From Pseudomonas umsongensis (GTDB taxonomy: Bacteria; Pseudomonadota; Gammaproteobacteria; Pseudomonadales; Pseudomonadaceae): DNA of 64,000 nt. Positions 16,442-24,829 of the stretch are shown here, piece by piece. Under the pieces are notes generated by a model. It did not search any database, was not told the DNA's origin, and worked only from the letters and a program-made list of their open reading frames with translations. A program made the position numbers and the translations under genes. The stretch is taken from assembly GCF_002236105.1 (NCBI RefSeq), contig NZ_NIWU01000001.1, positions 434,001 to 498,000 of the forward strand, given 5' to 3'. How positions within the stretch are numbered: the stretch's first letter is position 1; every line of letters starts with the position of its first letter.

Positions 16442-19143
16442 TTTAAATTCCCTTTTTTCAATAGATCAACAAAGTGCCCCCTTCTATCTGGGTGGCTTGC
16501 CGTATGTTTATTTACGACAGTGGTTATTGAATCCACAACCTCCAAAGCGCTACCTTTATCTGCTATTTTATATAACTCATTGTTCAGCCAAAAACTCGCA
16601 GCCGACCGAACCGCATATTTCACCTCCAACAACAAGTCAGGATTCACAACAAAGTCTGCATAATCGTTTGGCCACTGCGCCGAATGCTTTGTGTGCCAAC
16701 GTTGAAATAGTGTGTAATTGTGCAATCCTGTCAGCTGTTTTAAACCTCGCCCTCTATACCTCCAACCATCCCCGCTTGAAATTCCTCGGTTGCCGAGTTC
16801 GGTGCGCCCCCCATATGCCCCATTGGCGATAGCCTCATAATCGGCGCGACCCATAGAGACACCATTTTCTTTGATTTTTCCTGTCTTGATTTTGTACCCG
16901 TATCGCCTTGCTTCTTCCGGGTTATTCCGAAAGTAACTGAACAAGTCAATCAATGTGCTGGATTTATATGCGAAACTCTCATCTATCGATAAAGCCTCCC
17001 CGGTTTCTTGTTTTATCTTTGCAAAAAAGTGAGCTCTTCGCAATGGAGTATTTAACTTGAAGAAGTCGAGGTTTGCGTTTAATTCGTCAGCGATTTTTTG
17101 CAAATCACCGTTTCGATCTTCACCAAGCTTCGGGTAAATGCTTTTCATAGTTTCAAGGGAAAACTTAAATCGGTCACCACTAAAACTCCCCATCAAACCA
17201 ACCGGATGAAAGTGATAGGCACTCCCCCATGAAGGCAGCCCCACCTTTTCCGCGACGTCCCTCCACCACCCCAGCTCTGCAATCCGCTGCTTCCCCGCCA
17301 GCCAGTTCAAGTGCGGCGTCGAGCCGCTATGGCCGAGCAATTCATCCAGTGCGTCCCATATCTTCGGCTGCTGAAACCATTCGCTTTCCTTATACAGGAT
17401 CATCTGCGAAATCGACTGCGCATGCGCCGGCAGCTCAAGGGCCGCTTGCAGTTCAGTGGCTGTCATCTTGCCGTCGCGGTTGCGATCGATGATCTCGTAC
17501 AACCGGTTCTTCATCGGGCCTTTATCGTCTTTTTCGGCAAAGGGGCGATAACGCTCGCGATGCGCGTCGCTGAAACTGTCGATTGCGCTGAGAAAAGAGG
17601 CCATCAAGTGTTTGGGTCGGCTGTAGTCGATGATGACGTCATAGCCTTCCCAGGCCCAGGGACTGACCCAGGGCGTTACGCCAATCTCTTCACACACCCA
17701 GCCATCGAGAAGATTGTTGTCGGCGTCGTGAAGCAGGTTTTCCAGGTGATACCAGGTGCGCGCTTTGCGGGTCGGGTTCGCAGGCACCTGGATTTTTCGA
17801 TCCGCCGGCAGGTCATCAAGCAGCTTCTTGGGGATCAACAGGTCGGCCGCACTGCGCGGGCTGGAATCACTGGCCATCTGCATTTGCGCAGCGGTATGTC
17901 CTTCTGGCGCCACCACGGGTGTGCCCTTGGCGAGCTTCAGCCAGGTCCTGTCTTTTTCCGGCAGGTGCTGCGCCCAAGCCCGGCTGGCTTCGATGAACGC
18001 CTCGACGTCATCACCGCTGAACGTTTCCAGGTGCAGCTTCTGTTCCGGCTGATCCGCGTCACAGTCCTGATACAGGCCGAGGTGGCCGATCAAGTCTCCG
18101 GCCTTGATCGCGACGGGGGTGTCGAGGACCATTATCCGATCTGTCGCCAGTGGTTCCAGCACGCTTTGCAGCGCAGCGAACTGTACCCACTGCGTGACCC
18201 GTTCCAGTTTGCGAAATTCGCCTTCACCGCTGACGGTGACGACCGTACCTTTGGGCAACTCGCTGATTTCCTTGCGGTGCAGGCTCGCTTCCGGGCGCAC
18301 CTTGAGTGCATCTCTAGCCGTTTCGATGCGATGCTCGCCGTTCACCACCGACTGCAGGAACTGAGATGCGAGGTAACCGCGCAGCGATCCATCGGCATTG
18401 CTCAGGCTGGCCGGGCCCAGGCGGTTTTCCAGACGTCGGTACTCGCCGTCGCCGCTGATGCTCAGCTCGGCGCCGCAGGGCAAGAAGTCAGCGACCTTGT
18501 CGGACCGGGGGCGGTAGTAAACGTACACGCCGCGTTGTTCGGGATCGTCAGGATGGGGCTCGTTCGCCGTGGCCTTGACCCGGTACACTTCGCGCCAGAA
18601 TCCCGGCCGTTCCAGGTTCGGATCGTCGTCATACTTCACCCAATCCTGCAGGTGCAAGTACAGGCTGTAGAAGATCAGGCTCGGCGGCTGATCGGTGCTG
18701 CCCTCAAGCTTCGGCGGCTGCAGGTGATGACGGACCAGCACGAAGTTGCGCGAGAAGGGTTTTTCAACTTCTTCATTGACGAAGTAGGTCGTTTTCGGCG
18801 AATACGTATCGATGCGGTAAGCCACCACTTCGCCGTCGGCTAGGCAGTGCACGCTGGATTGATCCAGGGAACTGGCGGTACCGCTGTCGAAATGCACGCC
18901 GCCGTGCCACAGGCCATTGCGGCCCAGAGGGTAGTAACCGGCGGTGGCGTTGGCCAGGTGGGTCAGCTGTTGTAACGGGTCGCGCGCGTCCTTGAACGGG
19001 TGGCACCAGTTTTTCAGCGGCGGCAAGCGTTCGGCTTCGGGAGTCGTCGCTGGCGAAGTGGGTTGGGTGGCAGGGGTTGGCCAGACCCTGGGGGTGCTTG
19101 AATCGTAGTGACGGCCAAAAATCCAGTCGAGCAGCGTTGCCAT
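16438..19143 (-). CDS. Large M23-like + EF-hand + GH19-like cell-wall hydrolase, candidate T6SS effector
   Basis: The 901-residue protein lacks a signal peptide. Residues 79-86 (WHGGVHFD), 162-165 (YLHL), 349-356 (GDLIGHLG) and 369-373 (KLHLE) follow the order of M23/LytM endopeptidase motifs, although the usual HxxxD reads HxxxH. An EF-hand loop lies at 553-564 (DRNRDGKMTATE). Residues about 665-901 look like a GH19 chitinase/lysozyme domain with QETG at 712 and the hallmark YRGRGLKQLTG at 796. Two wall-cleaving domains plus a signal-peptide-bearing coupled partner suggest an exported effector. No VgrG, Hcp or PAAR gene is in the window. The start at 19143 has AAGGA ten bases upstream. Confidence 0.82.
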   Translation of the reverse strand: MATLLDWIFGRHYDSSTPRVWPTPATQPTSPATTPEAERLPPLKNWCHPFKDARDPLQQLTHLANATAGYYPLGRNGLWHGGVHFDSGTASSLDQSSVHCLADGEVVAYRIDTYSPKTTYFVNEEVEKPFSRNFVLVRHHLQPPKLEGSTDQPPSLIFYSLYLHLQDWVKYDDDPNLERPGFWREVYRVKATANEPHPDDPEQRGVYVYYRPRSDKVADFLPCGAELSISGDGEYRRLENRLGPASLSNADGSLRGYLASQFLQSVVNGEHRIETARDALKVRPEASLHRKEISELPKGTVVTVSGEGEFRKLERVTQWVQFAALQSVLEPLATDRIMVLDTPVAIKAGDLIGHLGLYQDCDADQPEQKLHLETFSGDDVEAFIEASRAWAQHLPEKDRTWLKLAKGTPVVAPEGHTAAQMQMASDSSPRSAADLLIPKKLLDDLPADRKIQVPANPTRKARTWYHLENLLHDADNNLLDGWVCEEIGVTPWVSPWAWEGYDVIIDYSRPKHLMASFLSAIDSFSDAHRERYRPFAEKDDKGPMKNRLYEIIDRNRDGKMTATELQAALELPAHAQSISQMILYKESEWFQQPKIWDALDELLGHSGSTPHLNWLAGKQRIAELGWWRDVAEKVGLPSWGSAYHFHPVGLMGSFSGDRFKFSLETMKSIYPKLGEDRNGDLQKIADELNANLDFFKLNTPLRRAHFFAKIKQETGEALSIDESFAYKSSTLIDLFSYFRNNPEEARRYGYKIKTGKIKENGVSMGRADYEAIANGAYGGRTELGNRGISSGDGWRYRGRGLKQLTGLHNYTLFQRWHTKHSAQWPNDYADFVVNPDLLLEVKYAVRSAASFWLNNELYKIADKGSALEVVDSITTVVNKHTASHPDRRGHFVDLLKKGNLN

Positions 19144-19465
19144 GGCGTGTACGTTCCTTGTAACGAAAGGGGAGCAGGCAGCGAAATGGTCAGCTTCAGA
19201 GGGCTGGCGCACGCTAGGGCAAAAGGATTTTTATGAGCATCCGCGCGCGAGCCTCGCAAGCCTTCACGAAGTTGGGTCGAGGTGGAAATAGGACGTTTCT
19301 GATGGACGCGTAGGATGCTTCTGAGTGTTTGTAAGAAGGCCCTTACGCTAGTTCCCGAAAGCCACAGCGTCTTGCGTCGTTGCCTACGGTTACGCCAGAA
19401 TCCGCCGGCTTGTGCGCCTTGGGGTCGCTCGGTAACTTGATTCGTGTCACTGCACATCAGTGATC

Positions 19466-19663
19466 GGGTTTAGCAGCCCGCGATAACCTAAGTCGCATGA
19501 CGCTTTCATCAGTCAGGTTTACGCCTGCATTTTGATGGTGGCTGTGCGCAGGGCGCCCTTGGGCGCGCCGGCTTCTTAGGTTCCCCGGTCTGCTAACCTG
19601 CGTGCAGCTGCCTCCCTTTTCGTTTAGCAGCAGGAGGGTGGCATACCATTAGGAACCTGAGAT
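19466..19663 (+). promoter_or_regulatory. Structured leader RNA candidate upstream of DUF6124-like gene
   Basis: The segment before the ATG at 19664 has several mutually exclusive pairings. TTTAGCAG occurs at 19469-19476 and again at 19623-19630, with its complement CTGCTAA at 19590-19596 between them. TTAGGTTCC (19576-19584) pairs over nine positions with GGAACCTGA (19652-19660), which contains the Shine-Dalgarno sequence. A GC hairpin (GGGCGCCCTTGGGCGC) lies near 19555-19568. This looks like a translational switch or attenuator. The gap left of it (19144-19465) shows no other feature. Confidence 0.5.
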
Positions 19664-19984
19664 ATGTCCAAGGTCACTCCCGATCCCCCGCGTATTGATC
19701 CCACCGACTTAAACAATCGCAACGACCCCATCTCCTCAGCCGCCGACATCAACGCCACCCCACGCAAACCCTGCACCATGTTCATCGTCAACCCTGAACT
19801 CGAGACCGAAACCCTCCTGGCCCACGCCTGTGAGTCACTGGCTTCAGCTAATGTCATGGCCCTGGATCTGGCGGATCGCACGCAGGGGGCGAGTCGCAAT
19901 GTCCTGTTGGGTATTGCGCAAGTCATCATGCTGGGGGAGTTGGCGGTGAACCGCGCGCTGGATCGAATTGATCCCCGGGAATAG
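19664..19984 (+). CDS. Small DUF6124-like (formerly DUF3077-type) protein
   Basis: The 106-residue soluble protein begins MSKVTPDPPRIDPTD and carries FIVNPELETETLLAHACESLASANVMALDLAD, features I associate with a Pseudomonas-specific small family annotated DUF3077/DUF6124. The C-terminal half is predicted helical. No function is known. It has a good SD (AGGAA at 19651) that is complementary to an upstream leader segment. It stands alone between the effector operon and the 20-kb cluster. Confidence 0.75.
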   Translation: MSKVTPDPPRIDPTDLNNRNDPISSAADINATPRKPCTMFIVNPELETETLLAHACESLASANVMALDLADRTQGASRNVLLGIAQVIMLGELAVNRALDRIDPRE

Positions 19985-20040
19985 AAGATCAAAACATCGC
20001 AGCCTGTGGCGGCTCAGGGGAACGCAAAACCTGGTGGAAC

Positions 20041-20118
20041 CCGGCATGCCGACGAAGGCGATTTTCAATGACGCTTTCGCCGGCAAGTCGGATCGCCGCA
20101 CCGCTGGCTCCTACAAGT
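20041..20118. repeat. REP-like inverted pair (GCCGGCAAG type)
   Basis: GCCGACGAAGGCGATTT is followed by an inverted CTTTCGCCGGCAAG and a terminal GCTGGCTCCTACAAG. It is the second Pseudomonas REP class and fills most of the 19985-20214 gap. Confidence 0.65.
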
Positions 20119-20214
20119 GCACATGCCGCTCGTCTATTCGAACGCACACTTTCCCCTGGACACCTTCAAACCAGTACGGCCCGGAAAACCCGGAACTACG
20201 TGGTGAGGTGAAAC

Positions 20215-20424
20215 ATGTCCAGCGAAACGATCTTCCAGGATAAAGGGCAAGACCCGGACAAGTCACAGGGCGCTGTAAAACCTGCGTCGGACGATCCGGG
20301 TAAATACGATCCCCTGACCCAGCCCGACCTCGAAGATGACGACGGCGCGCAGGATTGGAATGAGCGCGACAGGAAACTTCCCGAGGCAGATGAACAAACA
20401 CCTTTGTCCGACGACAGGCGATAA
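20215..20424 (+). CDS. Small acidic hydrophilic protein
   Basis: The 69-residue product is rich in D, E, K, P and S, with no hydrophobic segment and no recognised domain; it looks intrinsically disordered. A strong ribosome site (GAGGTGAAAC) precedes the ATG, which supports a real gene. The next gene starts about 50 bp downstream on the same strand, so it may be the first gene of that operon. Function unknown. Confidence 0.6.
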   Translation: MSSETIFQDKGQDPDKSQGAVKPASDDPGKYDPLTQPDLEDDDGAQDWNERDRKLPEADEQTPLSDDRR

Positions 20425-20472
20425 ACGCAGGCGCCCGGCGATAGCCCGATGCACTGCCCAGGAGAACAGCCA

Positions 20473-21855
20473 ATGACACTATTCACGCCCTTGTCGGGTT
20501 CGCCTTCGGCGCTTTCGGATGCCGGCGTCGATGGCCCTTACCGTGAACTCTATGGTTTGCTGTACAGCAACGACCCGCAAGCAGCCACGCGGGGCGAACA
20601 GTTCCTGCGCGAGCAACTGGCCCTCGCCGCCGAACTCCCCTGTGATCTGCCTGAAGAGCCAGGCCAGTTGTCGTCATGGACGGAACAACATTGTGCCGAT
20701 GTGGCGCGTGACTATGCCCTCTATCTCGAGGCGCGCAAGCAGGGCGGGGCGCGTCGGTATTTCTCGAACAAGGCCCATGCCCTGTGTTTCCTGCAACGTG
20801 TTGCCCCGACCAAGGAAGTCGACGGTGCATGGCTGGCCGGGGTGCTGGAGCATTGGCAGGACATGCGCTATGACGGGCTGCTGAGCACCTATCTGGAAGA
20901 ATTGGGTAACGGCGATGCGCGGCAGAATCACGTGGTCATCTACCGCAAGCTGCTGGCCGCCCACGACTGTGGCGACAGGCAGGGGCTGCTCGACGAACAT
21001 TTTCGCCAAGGCGCAATCCAGCTGGCACTGGGGCAGTGCAGCGCGATGTTCATGCCGGAGGTGATCGGCTACAACCTTGGCTATGAACAACTGCCACTGC
21101 ACTTGCTGATCAGTGCCTATGAACTGCGTGAGCTGGGGATCGATCCTTACTATTTCACCCTGCACGTGACCATCGACAACATCAGCAGCGGTCACGGGCG
21201 CAAGGCTATTGAAGCGCTGCTCGAACTGATGCCCATGGAGGAGGGGCGGGACGAGTTCTATCGGCGCGTTGCCGTCGGCTATCGACTCAATGACCTGGGG
21301 CCTGGCTCGACGGCGGTGATTGCAGGTTTCGATCTGCAGCAGGAAGTGATTGCCATGCTCGAGCGCAAACGTACCTATGGACAGCACATGCATTCCGATT
21401 ACTGCCAGATCGAAGGCCAGACCGTCAATCAATGGCTGGCAACCCCTGGCCAGACCGAAGATTTTCTCGGCGCCCTGCAACGCAAGGGCTGGATAAAACG
21501 GCATGGCCCCCCCGGGGAAAGCCGCTTCTGGCAGTTGATCGAGGGTGACACGGCGGCCATGTTCGGCGTGTTCAGTGGCTACGAAAAACAACTGCTGCAC
21601 GACTGGATCGCCGGTGACTGGCAAGCGCCGCAACAGCAACGGGCGATACGCCGGGTGCCCTCCGATGATGCCTTCGCCGATGACGCCTGGGCGAACGATA
21701 CCGAGCTCAAGGCCTTGCAAGACGCCCTGCACGACCAGTCACCGCGACAGCAGTTGCAACTGCTGATCCCTTGGCTCTGCGCACAGCGCCATTGTCGTCC
21801 CGCCGGGCTCTATGCAACCCGTCGCTTTATTGAATGCGTGGCCCGTTTGCGCTGA
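20473..21855 (+). CDS. Iron-containing redox enzyme family protein (haem-oxygenase-like fold)
   Basis: The 460-residue protein has a helical core resembling haem-oxygenase-like diiron (HDO) proteins: EQHCADVARDYALYLEARKQG, LGNGDARQNHVVIYRKLL, then EVIGYNLGYEQLPLHLLISAYELRELGIDPYYFTLHVTIDNISSGHGRKA, which supplies the E/H ligand-type positions. HDO enzymes carry out oxidative cleavages or N-oxygenations on small substrates. The start at 20473 has AGGAG upstream; an in-frame ATG at 20449 lacks one. The next gene, a methyltransferase, follows after 17 bp, so the pair is an operon. The substrate is unknown. Confidence 0.75.
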   Translation: MTLFTPLSGSPSALSDAGVDGPYRELYGLLYSNDPQAATRGEQFLREQLALAAELPCDLPEEPGQLSSWTEQHCADVARDYALYLEARKQGGARRYFSNKAHALCFLQRVAPTKEVDGAWLAGVLEHWQDMRYDGLLSTYLEELGNGDARQNHVVIYRKLLAAHDCGDRQGLLDEHFRQGAIQLALGQCSAMFMPEVIGYNLGYEQLPLHLLISAYELRELGIDPYYFTLHVTIDNISSGHGRKAIEALLELMPMEEGRDEFYRRVAVGYRLNDLGPGSTAVIAGFDLQQEVIAMLERKRTYGQHMHSDYCQIEGQTVNQWLATPGQTEDFLGALQRKGWIKRHGPPGESRFWQLIEGDTAAMFGVFSGYEKQLLHDWIAGDWQAPQQQRAIRRVPSDDAFADDAWANDTELKALQDALHDQSPRQQLQLLIPWLCAQRHCRPAGLYATRRFIECVARLR

Positions 21856-21872
21856 TTCCAGGAGTGTCATGC

Positions 21873-22817
21873 ATGTCAGAACAACAGATTGCCGATCGTA
21901 CTTTGCTGGAGCTCGGCAAGCGCCTGGCTGCCCAGGACTACCGTTTCATCACCCCGACGCCCTTGACCCATGAGCGCGTTTGCCAACGCTTTGCACCGCC
22001 CTTGGCCAAAGACCGGCGTGACGTGTTCGGCTGGTCGATGCCTTTTGAGCACACGCTGTTTCCAGCGCAGGAACTGGCTGACCTGGAGCAGGCGGCCATC
22101 GTCGAAAAAGACGGCTCGCTGTGGCGGAGCACGGTACGTTGGTCAAGCCTTGGTCCCTTGTTGATTGCCCACTCGGCGTACCCAACGATGCAGAGTGACG
22201 CGGTGTTTTTCGGGCCCGACAGCTACCGCTTCGCGCAATTGATCGAAGCGCATCTGCAGCAGCGCTCCGAGCCCGTGCGGCGCGCGGTGGACATTGGTTG
22301 CGGAAGCGGTATCGGAGCACTGGTCGTCGCCCGCGCCCGCCCGGACGCCGACGTGCTGGCGGTGGATATCAATCCACGGGCGTTGCGTTTGTCGGCGGTG
22401 AATGCCGAGCTGGCCCAAGCCAGGAATGTGAGCGCTTACCACAGCGACGTGCTGGGCAGTGTCGAAGGGCTGTTCGACCTGATCATCGCCAACCCGCCCT
22501 ACATGAACGACAGCCAGCAACGGGCGTATCGGCATGGCGGTGGGGCGCTGGGGGAAGCCTTGTCGGTACGCATCGTGCGTGAATCGCTGCCGCGCCTGGA
22601 CAAAGGCGGCAGCCTGCTGCTGTATACAGGAGTGGCGATGGTGGCCGGGACGGATCCTTTTCTCGAATCCATCCAGCCGCTACTGGGCGACGACAATTTC
22701 AGCTGGACCTATCGCGAACTGGACCCTGACGTGTTCGGCGAGGAACTGCTCAAGCCCGGCTATGAACGGGTGGAGCGCATTGCCGTGGTCGCGTTGACCG
22801 TCACCCGGCGCTATTGA
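21873..22817 (+). CDS. Class I SAM-dependent methyltransferase (HemK/PrmC-like)
   Basis: This 314-residue enzyme has SAM motif I VDIGCGSGIGALVVA, acidic loop AVDINPRAL and motif IV LIIANPPYM; the NPPY tetrad is found in N-methyltransferases acting on amide or amino nitrogens. An N-terminal domain of about 130 residues precedes the catalytic core. AGGAG lies 10 bases before the ATG at 21873. It directly follows the HDO-like gene, so they probably modify the same compound or protein. It is not the prfA-linked prmC by context. Confidence 0.82.
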   Translation: MSEQQIADRTLLELGKRLAAQDYRFITPTPLTHERVCQRFAPPLAKDRRDVFGWSMPFEHTLFPAQELADLEQAAIVEKDGSLWRSTVRWSSLGPLLIAHSAYPTMQSDAVFFGPDSYRFAQLIEAHLQQRSEPVRRAVDIGCGSGIGALVVARARPDADVLAVDINPRALRLSAVNAELAQARNVSAYHSDVLGSVEGLFDLIIANPPYMNDSQQRAYRHGGGALGEALSVRIVRESLPRLDKGGSLLLYTGVAMVAGTDPFLESIQPLLGDDNFSWTYRELDPDVFGEELLKPGYERVERIAVVALTVTRRY

Positions 22818-22829
22818 TGCACCGCCGGT

Positions 22830-22985
22830 TCAATTGCCATCCGCTACCTTGCGTTCGATCTCGGCAACTTTGCGCCTGAGGCCCTCGGCTTCCTCCTCCG
22901 TGGTTTCGGGGGGAGGGGTCGCAAGGGCGTCATCCTCTTCGGTGGACGGGGTGTCGGCAGGGGTGATGTGGTCATCGTTGTTCAT
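22830..22985 (-). CDS. Small acidic protein with C-terminal coiled helix
   Basis: A 51-codon gene on the minus strand begins MNNDDHITPADTPS and ends EGLRRKVAEIERKVADGN. The first half is acidic and proline-rich; the last 20 residues form an amphipathic heptad-like helix. GGAGG lies eight bases before the ATG. Its stop is 12 bp from the convergent methyltransferase stop. Function unknown. It is easily missed by length-filtered gene callers. Confidence 0.6.
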   Translation of the reverse strand: MNNDDHITPADTPSTEEDDALATPPPETTEEEAEGLRRKVAEIERKVADGN

Positions 22986-23067
22986 GGTACTGGCCTCCGG
23001 TGTGTACTCATTGGATCGGGGCCTTCGCTACGAGTTCGAGATTTTCACCAGCCATGCCTGACGCAAG

Positions 23068-23592
23068 TTAGCCCTTGCACCAATACTCGCTGATCGCGCC
23101 GTGTGCACCCTGCACCGGATCCTGGTCGGGGAATGGCAGCGTTTCGATGTTTTGCAACTGCGCAGCGCTCGGCGCTTCTCGGCAAATGTCGGCATGCTGG
23201 CTCGGTGGATAGGCGCCGACCACCAGGAAGTCGTCGCTGCAATCCAGGTTGCAATGCCCGGTGCCAGCCGGCAACAACAGCACATCCCCGGCACTGACCT
23301 GCAGCACGTGGCCGCCAGGTCCGCCCAACATCAGGCGGGCATGACCGCTGGCTATCCCAAGCACTTCATGGCCTTCGGTGTGATAGTGATGGAAGTCATA
23401 AATGCCGTAGCGCCATTGTGGTGGCCAGCCGTTGGCACTGAAGGTTTGTTCGAACAGGGCCGCCGGATCGTCGCCCTTGACAGCGATGGCCTTGGGATAG
23501 ACCAGCACCGGCAGGCGAGGGTTGTTCGGCACCCAGCCATTGTGTTGGAACATCATTTGTCGCGCGGGAGCATCCGCTTTCGACCTGTTCAT
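23068..23592 (-). CDS. Cupin-domain protein
   Basis: The 174-residue protein has a single cupin fold: HHYHTEGHEVLGIASGHARLMLGG gives motif 1 with the HxH...E ligands, and SAGDVLLLPAGTGHCNL gives motif 2. It resembles small cupins that act as sugar-acid isomerases or sensors, though no specific reaction can be assigned. The ATG at 23592 has a strong GGAGGT upstream. It is a single minus-strand gene among plus-strand biosynthesis-type genes. Confidence 0.85.
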   Translation of the reverse strand: MNRSKADAPARQMMFQHNGWVPNNPRLPVLVYPKAIAVKGDDPAALFEQTFSANGWPPQWRYGIYDFHHYHTEGHEVLGIASGHARLMLGGPGGHVLQVSAGDVLLLPAGTGHCNLDCSDDFLVVGAYPPSQHADICREAPSAAQLQNIETLPFPDQDPVQGAHGAISEYWCKG

Positions 23593-23735
23593 CTGTGACC
23601 TCCGTCTTTGCCCGGCGCTTTAAAGGCTGGCTATTGCAGGGACCTATTGTTGAGTGACATTGCCTGGGTATGGGTGGTTCTAAAAAACCGCAGGTGCAGG
23701 TGCAGTGAACTCCTGAAGGCGGCCTGGCTCAGAAC

Positions 23736-23762
23736 TTCAAGCGCTGAATTTCAAGCGCTGAA
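23736..23762. promoter_or_regulatory. Tandem TTCAAGCGCTGAA repeat in promoter region
   Basis: Two copies of the near-palindrome TTCAAGCGCTGAA lie 14 bp apart, about 40 bp before the acyl-CoA-dehydrogenase-like gene. Two adjacent partial palindromes ahead of an operon suggest a repressor or activator site. No other feature is seen in the 23593-23800 gap. Confidence 0.35.
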
Positions 23763-23800
23763 GATCAGGAGCACTCAGTCGTGATCAGGGAGAAAGGGCC

Positions 23801-24829
23801 ATGAGCAACGCGTTAACCCTCGAACGTCTGCTGCAACGGTTCGCCTGTCGGCCTTCGAAAAGCATCGCGGACGCTGCACTGCAACCGCTGATGCAGCAGC
23901 TCGTCAGCGATGGATTTACCGACCTGCCTCTGCCCGGGCAAGGCCGAACCCTGGATCGCTGGCGCACCCTGGCCGCCGTCTCGGCCAGCGATCTGGCACT
24001 GGCCAAGCTGTTCGAAGGTCATACCGATGCGCTGGCAATCATGGCCGAGCTCGAACCCGACGCGCCGCCGGCCGCGGGCACTTGGGGCACTTGGGCGGCC
24101 GAGCCGGCCTTTGCCCGGCTTAATATTGTCGACCATCAGGCCGGGACCGTGTACTTGCAGGGCCGCAAGGCCTGGTGTTCCGGCGCGGCGATACTCGATC
24201 GGGCGCTGGTGACAGCGTGGGATGAGCAGATGCAACCGCAGTTGGTGGCGGTCACGTTGCAGCAGCCGGCGATCACGCTACTCGACGATGGCTGGCAAGC
24301 GGTTGGCATGGGCCGTACGGCCAGCGTCGACGTGCTGTTCGAGGGTGCGCTGGGCCGTTGTGTCGGTTTGCCCGGGCAATATGTCGACAGACCCGGCTTC
24401 TGGCACGGTGGGGCCGGGATTGCCGCGTGTTGGTACGGCGCCGCTCGTGCGCTTGCCGATTACCTTCGCCAACATTGTACGCAACCGTACTGCGACGCCC
24501 ATGCCCAGGCGCATCTGGGAGCCGTCGATGCGGCGTTGTGCTGCGCTCGGGCAGCGCTTCGGGAAACCGCCCTCTGGATCGATGAAAACCCCCGGCGCTC
24601 GGCGCAACTTCCTGTCCGCCGACTGCGTGCCCAAGTAGAAGCGGCCGTCGACAGCGTGCTTGCACATGTCGCACGCGGGCTGGGTGCCACGCCATTGTGT
24701 CGTGACAGTCACTTCGCCAGGCTCGCCGCCGACTTGCCGGTATTCCTGCGACAGAGCCATGCCGAAAAGGACCTGGCGCAGCTTGGGCAGCAGGTCGCCG
24801 CGCAGCCGCTCGATGGGTGGGCGCTGTGA
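23801..24829 (+). CDS. Acyl-CoA dehydrogenase-like protein
   Basis: The 342-residue protein has the general plan of the acyl-CoA dehydrogenase fold: helical N-terminus, a beta middle domain with GTWGTWAAEPAFARLN and GRKAWCSGAAILDRALVTA, and a helical C-terminus (HLGAVDAALCCARAALRETALWI). It is shorter than typical 380-residue members and I cannot point to the usual catalytic glutamate, so the chemistry may be hydroxylation or dehydrogenation by a flavin. It overlaps the PIG-L gene by 4 bp (GTGA), forming a three-gene operon with it and the NodS-like gene. Confidence 0.75.
   Translation: MSNALTLERLLQRFACRPSKSIADAALQPLMQQLVSDGFTDLPLPGQGRTLDRWRTLAAVSASDLALAKLFEGHTDALAIMAELEPDAPPAAGTWGTWAAEPAFARLNIVDHQAGTVYLQGRKAWCSGAAILDRALVTAWDEQMQPQLVAVTLQQPAITLLDDGWQAVGMGRTASVDVLFEGALGRCVGLPGQYVDRPGFWHGGAGIAACWYGAARALADYLRQHCTQPYCDAHAQAHLGAVDAALCCARAALRETALWIDENPRRSAQLPVRRLRAQVEAAVDSVLAHVARGLGATPLCRDSHFARLAADLPVFLRQSHAEKDLAQLGQQVAAQPLDGWAL

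Noticed and set aside
17311..18843. 510-codon open frame on the plus strand
   Set aside because: Antisense to the M23/GH19 protein, which shows real domain motifs.
23068..23592. Cupin gene as an oxidative pathway enzyme of the PIG-L cluster
   Set aside because: It is on the opposite strand with its own ribosome site, and nothing in the sequence ties it to that operon, so I left it as an unassigned cupin.
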